Of a DNA stretch of 63,912 nucleotides, positions 14,669-22,313 are shown one piece after another (the first letter of the stretch is position 1; the number at the start of each line of letters is the position of its first letter). The DNA is taken from the IMG/VR virus record IMGVR_UViG_3300010938_000037, positions 1 through 63,912 of that record, one strand, 5' to 3'. The position numbers and the translations under genes are program-made. The notes beneath the pieces are model-generated. The model was given only the letters and a program-made list of their open reading frames with translations, searched no databases and was not told the origin of the DNA. Source of the stretch: a virus.

Positions 14669-15121
14669 TTAGTTGCTGGCAGCGTCCCGCAATTCCTCAG
14701 GGCCAATATCATCCCACGGGTGCTGATAGATATGCCGCCAGACTGTGCGAGCGGTGTAGTCGCCGCAATCGAGTTTGTTGCTGATAAAGTCGAGGCGCGC
14801 GCTGATGAGGTCGGCCAGCGCCGACAATGCCTGGCGCACGTTCTCCGTATATTCGCGCGCGGCGTCATGGTCGTGCCCGGATGTCTGGTATCCTATGTTG
14901 TAGATGGCGTCCATATCCCATGACCGCAGGGCTTCGACGTCTCCAGCAGCGATCATGCGCCTGATGGCGCGATCTACCTCAGGATATGCATTCAGTGCGC
15001 CGGTCAACGCCTTGTATTGGCGCCGAAGGCCGTGCCAGTCAAATCCGATGCCGGGTCCATCGGCGTCATCGTCGCAGTATGCGGCTGGGATACCCCAGCC
15101 ACGGCATATCGTAGTTTCCAT
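14669..15121 (-). CDS. Hypothetical protein, first gene of the vWA/MoxR cassette (150 aa)
   Basis: Begins METTICRGWGIPAAYCDDDA. Helical middle (YKALTGALNAYPEVDRAIRR), a segment SWDMDAIYNIGYQTSGHDHD and the C-terminal DYTARTVWRHIYQHPWDDIG. Many acidic and His residues, so metal binding is possible but unproven. AAAGGAGTC precedes ATG 15121, and the structured leader 15158-15245 lies upstream. Confidence 0.6.
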   Translation of the reverse strand: METTICRGWGIPAAYCDDDADGPGIGFDWHGLRRQYKALTGALNAYPEVDRAIRRMIAAGDVEALRSWDMDAIYNIGYQTSGHDHDAAREYTENVRQALSALADLISARLDFISNKLDCGDYTARTVWRHIYQHPWDDIGPEELRDAASN

Positions 15122-15157
15122 GTTCAGACTCCTTTCTAGTTAGCTCAGGTGCTACTT

Positions 15158-15245
15158 ATTGAGCGCCAAAGACTCCGCGTTGGCTCCCTAGTCTGGTGCC
15201 GGGAAGCGAGTCAGTCACTAGGGCACGGAGTCGTTGCCGCTCAAT
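15158..15245 (-). ncRNA. Structured leader/ncRNA, element A
   Basis: Three nested helices: ATTGAGCG (15158-15165) with CGCTCAAT (15238-15245), GACTCCG (15171-15177) with CGGAGTC (15226-15232), CCCTAGT (15186-15192) with ACTAGGG (15217-15223); all perfect. Shares GGTGCCGGGA and GGGCACGGAGTC with 42686-42725, and AGACTCCGCGTTGGC (14 of 15) with 19974-19988. Lies in the 5' leader of the 15121 gene. The rest of the 15122-15532 gap is GC-rich and shows no gene. Confidence 0.6.
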
Positions 15246-15532
15246 ACGTAGTTTGGGCCAAGCGTGGCTATCCTTACCGGCATTAGACTAGCGGGGCGCC
15301 CTTTGGGCCCATGGCGTCGATCTTGCTATTATCCATTGCCCCAAGTGTGCGCATGACGCCGCTATCGCTTGCCCGCGCGGGATAAGCCCGGCTTGGGCCG
15401 CGCCGTGCGTGCTCTACGTTTTAACCCCATAGGCTTACCCTATAGGAGTGCCGGGTCACGGTGGGCGGGTAGTTGATTCTATTTGCTTGCATTATGCCAT
15501 ACGGCTAAAGCAAAGTCATTCCTTTTTTAGGG

Positions 15533-15561
15533 TGAACATTAAGCGAACATTAGAATATTAT
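15533..15561 (+). promoter_or_regulatory. Promoter overlapped by GAAC repeats, upstream of the small terminase candidate
   Basis: TGAACA (15533-15538), 17 bases, TATTAT (15556-15561). GAAC occurs at 15534 and 15545 and again at 15580 and 15591, each pair 11 bases apart. The first pair overlaps the -35 and spacer, so a protein binding GAAC repeats could block this promoter (inference). Confidence 0.5.
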
Positions 15562-15594
15562 TCCAATTTCTGGAAATGAGAACATTAAGCGAAC

Positions 15595-16182
15595 ATGCCG
15601 CCAACATACAAGCGAAAAAAACAGCTAGATCAAAGGCTTGCCGCCGTGGCAGACAATGATTTGGGCATACCAAAATTAACGGCCAAGCAAGAAAAGTTCG
15701 CCAGACTCGTGGCTATGGGAGTTAATCCAAAGGATGCCTACAGGCAATCTCATGATGCCTCACAGATGAAAGAAAATAGTGTTGCTGTAGAAGCGTGGCG
15801 GATGCGGCAAAAACCGAAGATCGCGCAGTTTATCCGGGCAATTCAACGACTTGGCATCGAGCACGAAACAATAACCAGAGAAAGTCACCTAGCAGAATTG
15901 GCGCGGGGCCGCGAAATTGCTTATGCGCTCGGCCAAGCCAGCGCAGGAATACAGGCCGAACACTATCGCGGGCGGGTTTCTGGGCTGTATAACGACAGGA
16001 TAACCTTGGCTATCGGCCCTAGCGACGAGGCTCTATTGGGTCAGCTAGCGGCCATTTTGGGGCCGGAAACTGCCCAGGTTCTTGGCGAAGCTATGGGCGT
16101 TACTGGCGATGTTATTGACCTACAGCCCAATACCGACACCGACAGTGAGACTTTGAGTCTCCCTCCTCCTTGGGAATCCTAG
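15595..16182 (+). CDS. terS: Terminase small subunit (putative)
   Basis: 195 aa. After a basic N-terminus comes PKLTAKQEKFARLVAMGVNP, KDAYRQSHDA and VAVEAWRMRQKPKIAQFIR. This is the L-T-x-K-Q-E-x-F...A-Y-R-x-S...A...R-x-x-x-K-P-K-I pattern of the HTH domain of many small terminases. The C-terminal half is helical, as expected for an oligomerisation core. TerS rings recognise pac/cos DNA. It is 24 kb from the large-subunit gene, which is unusual. Phased GAAC and GTTC arrays flank it. Confidence 0.7.
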   Translation: MPPTYKRKKQLDQRLAAVADNDLGIPKLTAKQEKFARLVAMGVNPKDAYRQSHDASQMKENSVAVEAWRMRQKPKIAQFIRAIQRLGIEHETITRESHLAELARGREIAYALGQASAGIQAEHYRGRVSGLYNDRITLAIGPSDEALLGQLAAILGPETAQVLGEAMGVTGDVIDLQPNTDTDSETLSLPPPWES

Positions 16183-16214
16183 GAATTTTCCATAATTAAG
16201 CTTATGCGAATCTG

Positions 16215-16289
16215 GTTCGCCTTTTGTTCTTGGTTCGCTTTTGTTCATGATTCGTTCTCGCTTGTTGGCCTTTTGTTCACGGTTTGTTC
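16215..16289 (-). repeat. Helically phased GTTC array
   Basis: GTTC at 16215, 16226, 16233, 16243, 16254, 16275 and 16286, plus GTTG at 16264: most steps are 10-11 bases, one helical turn. On the minus strand these read GAACAAA-type units like those at 11260-11291. The gap 16183-16479 otherwise shows no gene. Candidate protein-binding array (operator or packaging site). Confidence 0.55.
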
Positions 16290-16479
16290 CGAGGGCGAGG
16301 TGCCGGGGCACCCCCAGGCATCAATGCGAATCCGGAGTCACCCATCTTTAGCGCCCCCCAGTCAACGGTTTTTACAACCTGTGCGCGCATATGCTAGTCT
16401 AGAGTGCCAGGAAACACGGGGTTTTTACCAATCTGAGGTTGAATAGCCGTAAACGCCGTTAGGATAGGAGTTATAATAA

Positions 16480-16797
16480 ATGGCTGTAAATAGGACAATC
16501 GGGCCAAGCATTGCGCCGCTTGGCGAAACTGAGAGTGATTATTTTGGCAACAATATTGCCGAGCTGGCCGGTATCACCAAAAAGTCCAAGGTGAAGGCAG
16601 CTATTACGCCAAGAAAGAAACAGGTCAAGTTAGCCACGCCGTTTGCGGCCAATACGCCAATTAATGCGCCGCTTATGCAAAAAATGATTGGCAATGAACC
16701 TGGCGGTCCGACCACCTCTGCCGCCAATGGCAATATAATTGGGATGGACGATGCGGCCTGGAAAAAGTTGCTCGCCAAATTTGGCGTGTTTGACTAA
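16480..16797 (+). CDS. Hypothetical protein (105 aa)
   Basis: Preceded by TAGGATAGGAG. Low-complexity Ala/Pro/Asn-rich middle with many Lys, and a C-terminal segment MDDAAWKKLLAKFGVFD that looks like a short amphipathic helix. No family recognised; could be a small virion or head protein. Confidence 0.55.
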   Translation: MAVNRTIGPSIAPLGETESDYFGNNIAELAGITKKSKVKAAITPRKKQVKLATPFAANTPINAPLMQKMIGNEPGGPTTSAANGNIIGMDDAAWKKLLAKFGVFD

Positions 16798-16822
16798 TGG
16801 TCCCGATCCTGGCGTCCAGGGG

Positions 16823-16844
16823 TGGCGGGTAGCCTCGCCATTTT
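16823..16844 (+). terminator. Weak terminator-like hairpin
   Basis: TGGCG/CGCCA, 5-bp stem, 8-base loop and TTTT, 25 bases after the 16480-16797 gene. Separates it from the convergent phosphoesterase. Low strength. Confidence 0.35.
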
Positions 16845-16902
16845 GACTCCGCCAGGGGGGCGGTATGCCCAAGAGGGGAGTGCGCCTGGAGCACCCCCTC
16901 CC

Positions 16903-17406
16903 TCATTTTCCGAGTTGAACTCGTCGTGCGGCGGCTATCGCAATAACCTCGTCTATGTGAATTGGCTTGTAGCCAGTCTGTTCCACAGACACATTAATGT
17001 AGTGCTGATCCTGGAGGTTGCGATTGTGGGTGTGCCCATGGACGTTAAACTGGCATTGGTTTGTTTCCAATGTGCCAGGGTGAACGGGAATGTGGCTTAG
17101 AAGAAGGGGTGGAAATTTTCTCCAGATGCCAATTTTCCGGAAGGTGGCCTGTAGATGTTGGCACCTGCCATTATCGTGGTTACCGAGCAGGAGATGTTTG
17201 CGCCCCTTTAGAGCATAAAGTATTTGTGGATTGCGGAAGTAAACATCGCCAAGGTGGTAGATAATATCGTTGTCTCTCACTGTATCATTCCAGTTAGCTA
17301 GTATAGTTTCGTCCATTAGCTCTGCGCTTTTGAATGGCCTGTCGCAGTATTTGATAATGTTGGCGTGCCCAAAATGGGTATCGGATATTATCCACAAGTC
17401 AACCAT
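16903..17406 (-). CDS. Calcineurin-like metallophosphoesterase
   Basis: 167 aa. Motifs in order: ISDTHFGHANII (D-x-H) near residue 8, HLGDVYFRN (GD) near residue 52, LLLGNHDNG (GNHD) near residue 73, LLSHIPVH near residue 101 and VHGHTHNR (GHxH) near residue 124. These supply the two-metal site. Compact phage members of this group are thought to act on nucleotides or RNA ends; substrate unknown here. A second, longer phosphoesterase lies at 43238. Confidence 0.92.
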   Translation of the reverse strand: MVDLWIISDTHFGHANIIKYCDRPFKSAELMDETILANWNDTVRDNDIIYHLGDVYFRNPQILYALKGRKHLLLGNHDNGRCQHLQATFRKIGIWRKFPPLLLSHIPVHPGTLETNQCQFNVHGHTHNRNLQDQHYINVSVEQTGYKPIHIDEVIAIAAARRVQLGK

Positions 17407-17415
17407 TACTACTAC

Positions 17416-17649
17416 TTATACCAGCAGTCTGGCTGCTGTAACAATATCTCTTGTGGTATATGGGTCCGGAAGTTTGCAAATGGTATTGTAGGCGACAGCG
17501 GTATTGACCAGCTTGCCATCGCGCATTCTGAACTGGACAAGGGTGACGCCATCCTTGTGTGGTTGGAAGCTAGCGATAATGGCGCTTTGGCTTGGATGCA
17601 GAATCCATAGCGGTTCACCCTCGTAGCAGGTGAATTGTGGCTGTCCCAT
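17416..17649 (-). CDS. Hypothetical protein (77 aa)
   Basis: Ends ten bases before the phosphoesterase start, so the two form an operon. Beta-rich start MGQPQFTCYEGEPLWILHPS and C-terminus PDPYTTRDIVTAARLLV. AGGAAAGGA precedes the ATG. No family recognised. Confidence 0.6.
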   Translation of the reverse strand: MGQPQFTCYEGEPLWILHPSQSAIIASFQPHKDGVTLVQFRMRDGKLVNTAVAYNTICKLPDPYTTRDIVTAARLLV

Positions 17650-17755
17650 TAAATGTTCCTTTCCTGGTCAATTTTAGGGGGATAACCCGAACCTGGCGTC
17701 AAATTTTCAGGCTTTGTTTATGTTACAACGGTTTCCGGCTGGGGGGCAGAAGGAA

Positions 17756-17907
17756 GAGTGGCAGGGCCTAGCATCATGTTCTCTATTGGGGCGGGGGGAG
17801 AGAACTAATGCCATTACTGGTCCTGCCACTCCCCTTCGGGCAGTCGGGAAGGTTAAGGCTAGGAGCGGGGGAGGGTATGGGTGTCCAACCTGGGGGGATT
17901 AGGTTGG
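17756..17907 (-). ncRNA. Structured leader/ncRNA, element B
   Basis: GAGTGGCAGGGCC (17756-17768) pairs with GGTCCTGCCACTC (17819-17831), with one G-U pair. Inside it GTTCTCT (17778-17784) pairs with AGAGAAC (17799-17805). A separate hairpin CCAACCT (17885-17891) / AGGTTGG (17901-17907) follows. The gap 17650-17948 has no gene. Either strand could be transcribed; on the minus strand it is the 5' leader of the 17649 gene. Confidence 0.5.
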
Positions 17908-17948
17908 CACCCAGCGCGGCCCTAAGCCTCCGGCCTTCCTCTTCCTGC

Positions 17949-18380
17949 CTACCAAGCGGCTAGGGTGTTGTCAAGCCCCATTTCCGCAAGCTGCTTGGCC
18001 AGCCTTGTGCATTCTTCCTCCACGTAAGAGATGGGCTTGTATTCGCCATCTTCTGCCGTTTCCCAGGCCGGACATCGATCTCCCTCGTGGGCACAATCGA
18101 AGCCGAACCACCAGGTTTTTCCTGGAGTTTGGATCGTCTTGGCGTACTTGGAGTGAAGGCGATCGTCGGAGTAGGTGAGGCCGCCATGAACATCGGCATC
18201 CATTTGATCGTATCGGGTGCCAAAACATGGGATAACCGAATAGATCAGCTTGTTCGCTGGGGCAGGCTGGACAAAATTGGCATCAGCATCCGCGAGCCAT
18301 TTGGCTCGGCGTTCCTCCGAATAGTTAGGCATCGCCCTTGGGGGCAGAAGAAGTCCCTTGCTCGCGCGTGCCCGGGCCAT
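17949..18380 (-). CDS. Conserved phage protein (WWFGFDCAHxGD type)
   Basis: 143 aa from ATG 18380; an alternative start at 18333 gives a 127-aa form. Signature DVHGGLTYSDDR and KTWWFGFDCAHEGDRCP is shared by a widespread group of phage and prophage hypotheticals. The Cys, His and Asp residues could bind metal. Divergent from the cytosine methyltransferase with only about 20 bases between starts. Confidence 0.65.
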   Translation of the reverse strand: MARARASKGLLLPPRAMPNYSEERRAKWLADADANFVQPAPANKLIYSVIPCFGTRYDQMDADVHGGLTYSDDRLHSKYAKTIQTPGKTWWFGFDCAHEGDRCPAWETAEDGEYKPISYVEEECTRLAKQLAEMGLDNTLAAW

Positions 18381-18399
18381 CTAGCGCAGGGTGTGTGAC

Positions 18400-19311
18400 A
18401 TGCGTTTCGCGTCCTTCTTCGCAGGAATAGGCGGTTTTGACCTCGGATTCCAGCGCGCCGGATTAGAGCCGGTCTTTCACTGCGAAATTGATCCGTATTG
18501 CCAGCGGATTTTAAGGCGTCATTGGCCGGAGGTTCCACTACATGGCGACATCACCACGCTTAGGGCGGCAAAAATCCCTCAAGCTGACGTTTGGGCGGGC
18601 GGCTGGCCGTGCCAAGACATCAGCCACGCGAACGCGCAACGGGAAGGGCTCCAAGGCGCAAGAAGCGGCCTGTTCTTTGCGTTTGCAAAGCTTGCTCGAA
18701 AAGTTCAACCGCGCTGGCTTGTCCTGGAGAATGTGCCGGGACTCCTCACGGCAGACGGGGGCACAGCCTTTGAGGCTGTTGTCAACGAACTCGAAAAGAT
18801 CGGGTATTTGGGGATATGGTTTACGTGTAACACTCTCAGCGCGGGCCTTCCCCACAACCGCGAAAGAGTATTCATTGTTGCAAGTCTTAGATCGGAACTT
18901 TGCTATGAGTTCTATTCTAACGGCAGCCAATTGCTTGGGGATCATGCGCCGCGAGCAGAGGGCAGGGCGCGTGCTAGACCCGGTGTTCCAGGAGAGTTTA
19001 TCACAGACACTCCGCTTCTGGTTCAGCGTCGCGGCGGCTTTGGGTATACCAAAGCAACGAGCTATAGCCCCACGATACGCGCCCAAACTGGCAGACATCA
19101 GGGAGGCCATACCGACCGGCCAATTCTATGTGGCCAGAAACTTGACCTGGACCGAGTGCGAGAGACTGATGGGTTTCCCGGACGGCTGGACGGTAGACGA
19201 GGGCGATTCATTGGCAATGCGGTAGCGCCGCCGATTGCCGAGTTCATCGGCCGCGAGATCATCAAGATTGAGAAGCGAGCCGCGCGCCTAAAACCAAGTG
19301 CCGCCGCATAA
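18400..19311 (+). CDS. DNA (cytosine-5) methyltransferase
   Basis: 303 aa from ATG 18400. Motif I FFAGIGGFDLGF, motif IV GWPCQDIS with catalytic Cys near residue 73, motif VI LENVPG near 118, motif VIII-like NRERVFIVA near 155, a short target-recognition region, motif X RFIGNAVAPP near 280. All key elements are present. No cognate restriction gene is nearby, so it probably protects phage DNA from host restriction (inference). Length is at the short end for the family, consistent with a small target-recognition domain. Confidence 0.93.
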   Translation: MRFASFFAGIGGFDLGFQRAGLEPVFHCEIDPYCQRILRRHWPEVPLHGDITTLRAAKIPQADVWAGGWPCQDISHANAQREGLQGARSGLFFAFAKLARKVQPRWLVLENVPGLLTADGGTAFEAVVNELEKIGYLGIWFTCNTLSAGLPHNRERVFIVASLRSELCYEFYSNGSQLLGDHAPRAEGRARARPGVPGEFITDTPLLVQRRGGFGYTKATSYSPTIRAQTGRHQGGHTDRPILCGQKLDLDRVRETDGFPGRLDGRRGRFIGNAVAPPIAEFIGREIIKIEKRAARLKPSAAA

Positions 19312-19352
19312 CCGGCCAGCAGCCTAGAGTTGTCATCGTTTGCGGATGCCGT

Positions 19353-19367
19353 GAACGGACCAAGAAC
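19353..19367 (+). repeat. GAAC pair, 11-base spacing
   Basis: GAAC at 19353 and 19364, in the gap after the methyltransferase. Same spacing as at 11266-11291 and 15534-15594. The rest of 19312-19520 shows no gene. Confidence 0.4.
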
Positions 19368-19520
19368 ATCAGCCCAGAAAAACCCAGTTAATCACAAATC
19401 AAGGCATTGATTTTCTTAGCTGAGATTTCCGCTCAACCGTAGGTGAGACTGCTACATAATTCCGGTTTTTTCCATCTGAATCATCCTTCCCATGACTGGG
19501 AGTCGATGGTTATTCCATCT

Positions 19521-19829
19521 CTAGTCAATCGGCTTCAAGTGGACATGCATAAATTCATTCGCATGGTCCGGGCAAAGGCAAGCGTCTCGTTTGCAGCCGC
19601 TACCCATGGCAACCTCACCGATTGATCTGGTGGTGCTCCCTTTGTCATCCCAAACTAGGAAGTAAACCCAGCCGTCCGGCAGGCCGTCCTTCATTAGGTA
19701 TGTGTTTTTGCAGCCGTTCCATGCGCACCCGGCCTCCAGTGTTTCGGCCACTTCAAAAAAGTCCTCTATGCGCATCTTGGCTTTGAAGCCGGTAGCGGTT
19801 TTTTCCGGGTCTTGCACTTTGAGTTTCAC
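19521..19829 (-). CDS. Hypothetical Cys-rich protein (102 aa)
   Basis: GTG start at 19829 with AAAGGA upstream. Cysteines in GCAWNGCKN and SGCKRDACLCPDHANEFMH suggest a zinc-binding site. Beta-rich middle (DGWVYFLVWDDKGST). Downstream of a structured leader. Function unknown. Confidence 0.6.
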   Translation of the reverse strand: MKLKVQDPEKTATGFKAKMRIEDFFEVAETLEAGCAWNGCKNTYLMKDGLPDGWVYFLVWDDKGSTTRSIGEVAMGSGCKRDACLCPDHANEFMHVHLKPID

Positions 19830-19872
19830 TGGTCTGGTCCTTTCGTTTTCTAAAAATTAAGAGTGCCGTGGC

Positions 19873-19990
19873 GCGCCAATTTGACGGCTATGCAGCACTG
19901 GGGGGAATGCTGACCGAAAGGCAGGTTGTCCCACCCTTCGGCACCTACTGAATCAACCTCCCCCAACCCAACCAGACTCCGCATTGGCGC
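19873..19990 (-). promoter_or_regulatory. Structured leader, element C
   Basis: GCGCCAAT (19873-19880) pairs with ATTGGCGC (19983-19990) and closes a loop of about 100 bases. AGACTCCGCATTGGC at 19974-19988 matches 15170-15184 of element A in 14 of 15 bases. Lies just upstream of the 19829 start on the minus strand. Interior pairing not resolved by eye. Confidence 0.45.
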
Positions 19991-20082
19991 TCTCTACTTA
20001 GTCGGATGCACGGCCACCCGGAGGTCACTGTCTGGCGGGCAATAGCCTATTGCGGGCTATTTATGTGTGGGTTGTTTCTCCT

Positions 20083-20895
20083 TCAAGGGGATTTAGTTGG
20101 GGTATATGTAGCATGTCTCATGCCTGACCGCAAGCCAGATTTTGCGGTAGCTATAGCCTCAAATTTGGGGAGGCCAGCGGCCATCCCAGAGGCCACCAAA
20201 AAATCGAGCGCTTCGCGCTCGTTTAGGCCCCCATCACGAACAATCATGCCAATCAAAAACGAGACTTTGTTGAGAGTGTGGTTTCTTTGCCCCGCTGGCG
20301 CGTTCTTGATTTGATCTAACAGGTGAGCGATTCGTTCAGGCGAGGTGTCTTGCGGGTAAGACCTTAGCGGGGTTGTTCTAATTTTTGGAGCTACTGCTCT
20401 GACAATCCACATTGGTATTGTGGGTAGAGTTCTTCCAAATGGGGGTTTTACCCATTCATAGAGTTTGCCAGAGGGGTGTAAACTCACTGGCGCGGTTATC
20501 GACCCGCCGTCGCCTCTTATGTCTATTCCTGGGTGGAGTTTACCTGCCGAACAGCCGATAGGCTCTACCCTGGGGTAGCGGAAATAAAGGTGTCTGCCCC
20601 GGCCACTTTTAGCTTCTGCTGTTTCAGGCAGTCTAGTCCAGCTTCTATTTATGGCTTCGATGAAGCGTTCCCCTTCCTCGTCGTCAATGTCGATAACAAC
20701 AATGCCGGAATCTGCTCCAGTTTTGATGGAAACATTGGCCTGGGGGAACATTTCAGACCAGTCCTCGATCTGGAGCGATACGCAGGTGGCATCTTTCCTG
20801 CCGTTTGGGCAGAGTGGCACCTTGTCTGGGGTGGAAGGAAACACTTTCCAGCCCATTTCGATGTAAGGCAAGGCCCTATGGAAGAAGCTGTCCAT
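20083..20895 (-). CDS. Prim-pol (archaeo-eukaryotic primase superfamily) N-terminal domain protein
   Basis: 270 aa. GWKVFPSTPDKVPL near residue 15, VVIDIDDEEG (the D-x-D metal site) near residue 67, SGRGRHLYFRYP near residue 95, DIRGDGGSITAPVSLHPSG near residue 128. This is the bifunctional primase/polymerase N-terminal pattern. The C-terminus (GQRNHTLNKVSFLIGMIV, NEREALDFL) resembles the helical domain that usually links to a helicase, but no helicase follows. It could prime or extend DNA at the phage origin. It is the only polymerase-like enzyme seen in the window. Isolated on the minus strand in a plus-strand region. Confidence 0.88.
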   Translation of the reverse strand: MDSFFHRALPYIEMGWKVFPSTPDKVPLCPNGRKDATCVSLQIEDWSEMFPQANVSIKTGADSGIVVIDIDDEEGERFIEAINRSWTRLPETAEAKSGRGRHLYFRYPRVEPIGCSAGKLHPGIDIRGDGGSITAPVSLHPSGKLYEWVKPPFGRTLPTIPMWIVRAVAPKIRTTPLRSYPQDTSPERIAHLLDQIKNAPAGQRNHTLNKVSFLIGMIVRDGGLNEREALDFLVASGMAAGLPKFEAIATAKSGLRSGMRHATYTPTKSP

Positions 20896-20948
20896 GGCCT
20901 TTCTTATAGTTTATTGGTGGCCTTTTGGGAACTAGGAGGATAATTAAA

Positions 20949-21347
20949 ATGCCTGGAAATATGGGTAGGGACAAGCCTGGAAAGAGGGTTGGCTATAAGT
21001 TCGGGGATTCGGCGCTAGGCAAGTTGTTTAGTGGCCGCCTTGGCAAGGATTCGGTAAAGGGAACAGTGCGTAGCACTGGCGCTGGACGCACAGGCGAAAA
21101 GGGCGAAATTCCAGTTCCTCCAGTCAAAAGTGCCAAAATGGCTGCTATGCCTAAGATGAAGGCGATGTCTGGAGGTGAGCTTGGGGCCAAGCCCAAGCTG
21201 GTAGCCGCCAAGGTTAATCTGGCCAAGCCAAGGCCAGCCAAGACGGTTAGCGGCGATTTTAACCGGCGCTCGGAGTTGGGCGATTTTTATCTCAGCGCAA
21301 CCGAGCACATGTTTTCTGAAAAAGCCGGGGGAAAAAAGAAACGCTAG
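20949..21347 (+). CDS. Basic low-complexity protein (132 aa)
   Basis: Start at ATG 20949 with AGGAGG upstream. Gly/Lys/Pro-rich, very basic (ends GGKKKR), with the C-terminal segment DFNRRSELGDFYLSATEHMF. Could be a DNA-condensing or virion protein. No family recognised. Confidence 0.6.
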   Translation: MPGNMGRDKPGKRVGYKFGDSALGKLFSGRLGKDSVKGTVRSTGAGRTGEKGEIPVPPVKSAKMAAMPKMKAMSGGELGAKPKLVAAKVNLAKPRPAKTVSGDFNRRSELGDFYLSATEHMFSEKAGGKKKR

Positions 21348-21384
21348 CCTTATAGCCGCCACAAATCATTATACGGTGGACCAG

Positions 21385-21567
21385 ATGGAAACCAAGGCCG
21401 AAGCAAATTATCGCCGGGGTGGAACCCAAAGAAAATGCTCTCAATGCGAGCATTTTATTCATCCTGATGGGTGCGAGATAGTGTCTGGCAACATTTCTCC
21501 ACAGGGGGTTTGTGATTACTTTAAGCGCAAAGCTGGTTTATCTACTGCTACCAAATTTGGTGGGTAG
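21385..21567 (+). CDS. Small four-cysteine protein (HiPIP-like)
   Basis: 60 aa from ATG 21385; the frame opens at GTG 21376. CSQCEHF, then DGCEIVSGNISPQGVCDYF: the C-x2-C...C-x-V-x-G-x-I-x-P-x-G-x-C pattern of small high-potential iron-sulfur-like phage proteins. Whether it holds a cluster or zinc cannot be told. Confidence 0.6.
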   Translation: METKAEANYRRGGTQRKCSQCEHFIHPDGCEIVSGNISPQGVCDYFKRKAGLSTATKFGG

Positions 21568-21571
21568 GTAA

Positions 21572-21796
21572 ATGCTAAGATTAATTGACTACTCTAACTA
21601 TAAGAAAAGCCTTCATTCCAGCGGAGAATATATTACAGTATATCGCTGCGCTTGTGAATGTTGCGAAGTTTGCTGGTTTCGTGAAGATATAGGCCAGTGT
21701 ATATTTGGCGGGCCATACAGCGGGTATATTCAGGTTGGAGACGATTCTCAGTCTTGTGATGGTGGCGGCTGCGGTGGTGACGGCTTATCTGGCTGA
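21572..21796 (+). CDS. Hypothetical Cys-rich protein (74 aa)
   Basis: Begins five bases after the previous stop. CACECCEVCWF plus later Cys suggests metal binding, and the tail is Gly-rich. The 3' part overlaps a hydrophobic reading in another frame, so the frame choice is uncertain. Confidence 0.4.
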   Translation: MLRLIDYSNYKKSLHSSGEYITVYRCACECCEVCWFREDIGQCIFGGPYSGYIQVGDDSQSCDGGGCGGDGLSG

Positions 21797-21817
21797 TAAG
21801 CATAACTGGGGGACTAA

Positions 21818-22303
21818 ATGCACAGATCGAGCTTTCGTGCTCCTAAGTTTGCTGGCCAAGTGCGGCAGGAGCGTGTTCAGCCAGTTGTTCCGCCGCTAAA
21901 GGGCGAACTTGATGGGCTCAGGGAGCAAATAGAGAATATCAGTCGGAGGCTAGTTCCTCTAACATCCAGCGTGGCACGCCTGGCGGCCCCCAGGGAGGAT
22001 GTTTCGATTCCTGCTGATGTGGCCCAGTCCTTAAAACTAGTTCATGGTCGCCTCGATAGGTTGGAACGTGAACTCGCAGAAGCCGAATCTTCCCGGAAAA
22101 AGATGGCAGCAACCTTTTCAAACGCCATCTTGAAGATGGGTGATAAGGTCGAGAAAATAGCTGGGGTAGAAGATTCTTCTTTTTCATTAGCGCACTCCCT
22201 AGAGAAGCTGTTGAAGGTTCTTTCCAGCCGAAAATTGCGCATTATCCGCGATTCTAATGGGGATATGGTCGCGGTAGAAACTGAGATTCAAGCAGGAAAT
22301 TAA
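21818..22303 (+). CDS. Coiled-coil protein (161 aa)
   Basis: GGGGGAC precedes the ATG. Heptad-like stretches ELDGLREQIENISRRLVPL and LKLVHGRLDRLERELAEAES indicate coiled coil. C-terminus RKLRIIRDSNGDMVAVETEI is beta-like. First of a run of small plus-strand genes leading into tail genes; possibly a virion accessory protein. Confidence 0.6.
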   Translation: MHRSSFRAPKFAGQVRQERVQPVVPPLKGELDGLREQIENISRRLVPLTSSVARLAAPREDVSIPADVAQSLKLVHGRLDRLERELAEAESSRKKMAATFSNAILKMGDKVEKIAGVEDSSFSLAHSLEKLLKVLSSRKLRIIRDSNGDMVAVETEIQAGN

Positions 22304-22313
22304 GGGATAGTCA

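Noticed and set aside
15246-15532. Gene in the GC-rich gap before the small terminase candidate
   Set aside because: Frames are short, without ribosome sites or recognisable sequence; only the leader element and promoter could be supported.
18542-19225. 227-aa frame overlapping the cytosine methyltransferase
   Set aside because: It is the +1 shadow of a gene whose motifs are all present in the other frame; no motif of its own.
21705-21899. 64-aa hydrophobic frame (LETILSLVMVAAAVVTAY)
   Set aside because: Overlaps two better placed genes (21572 and 21818) and has no ribosome site, though the 21572 gene itself is uncertain.
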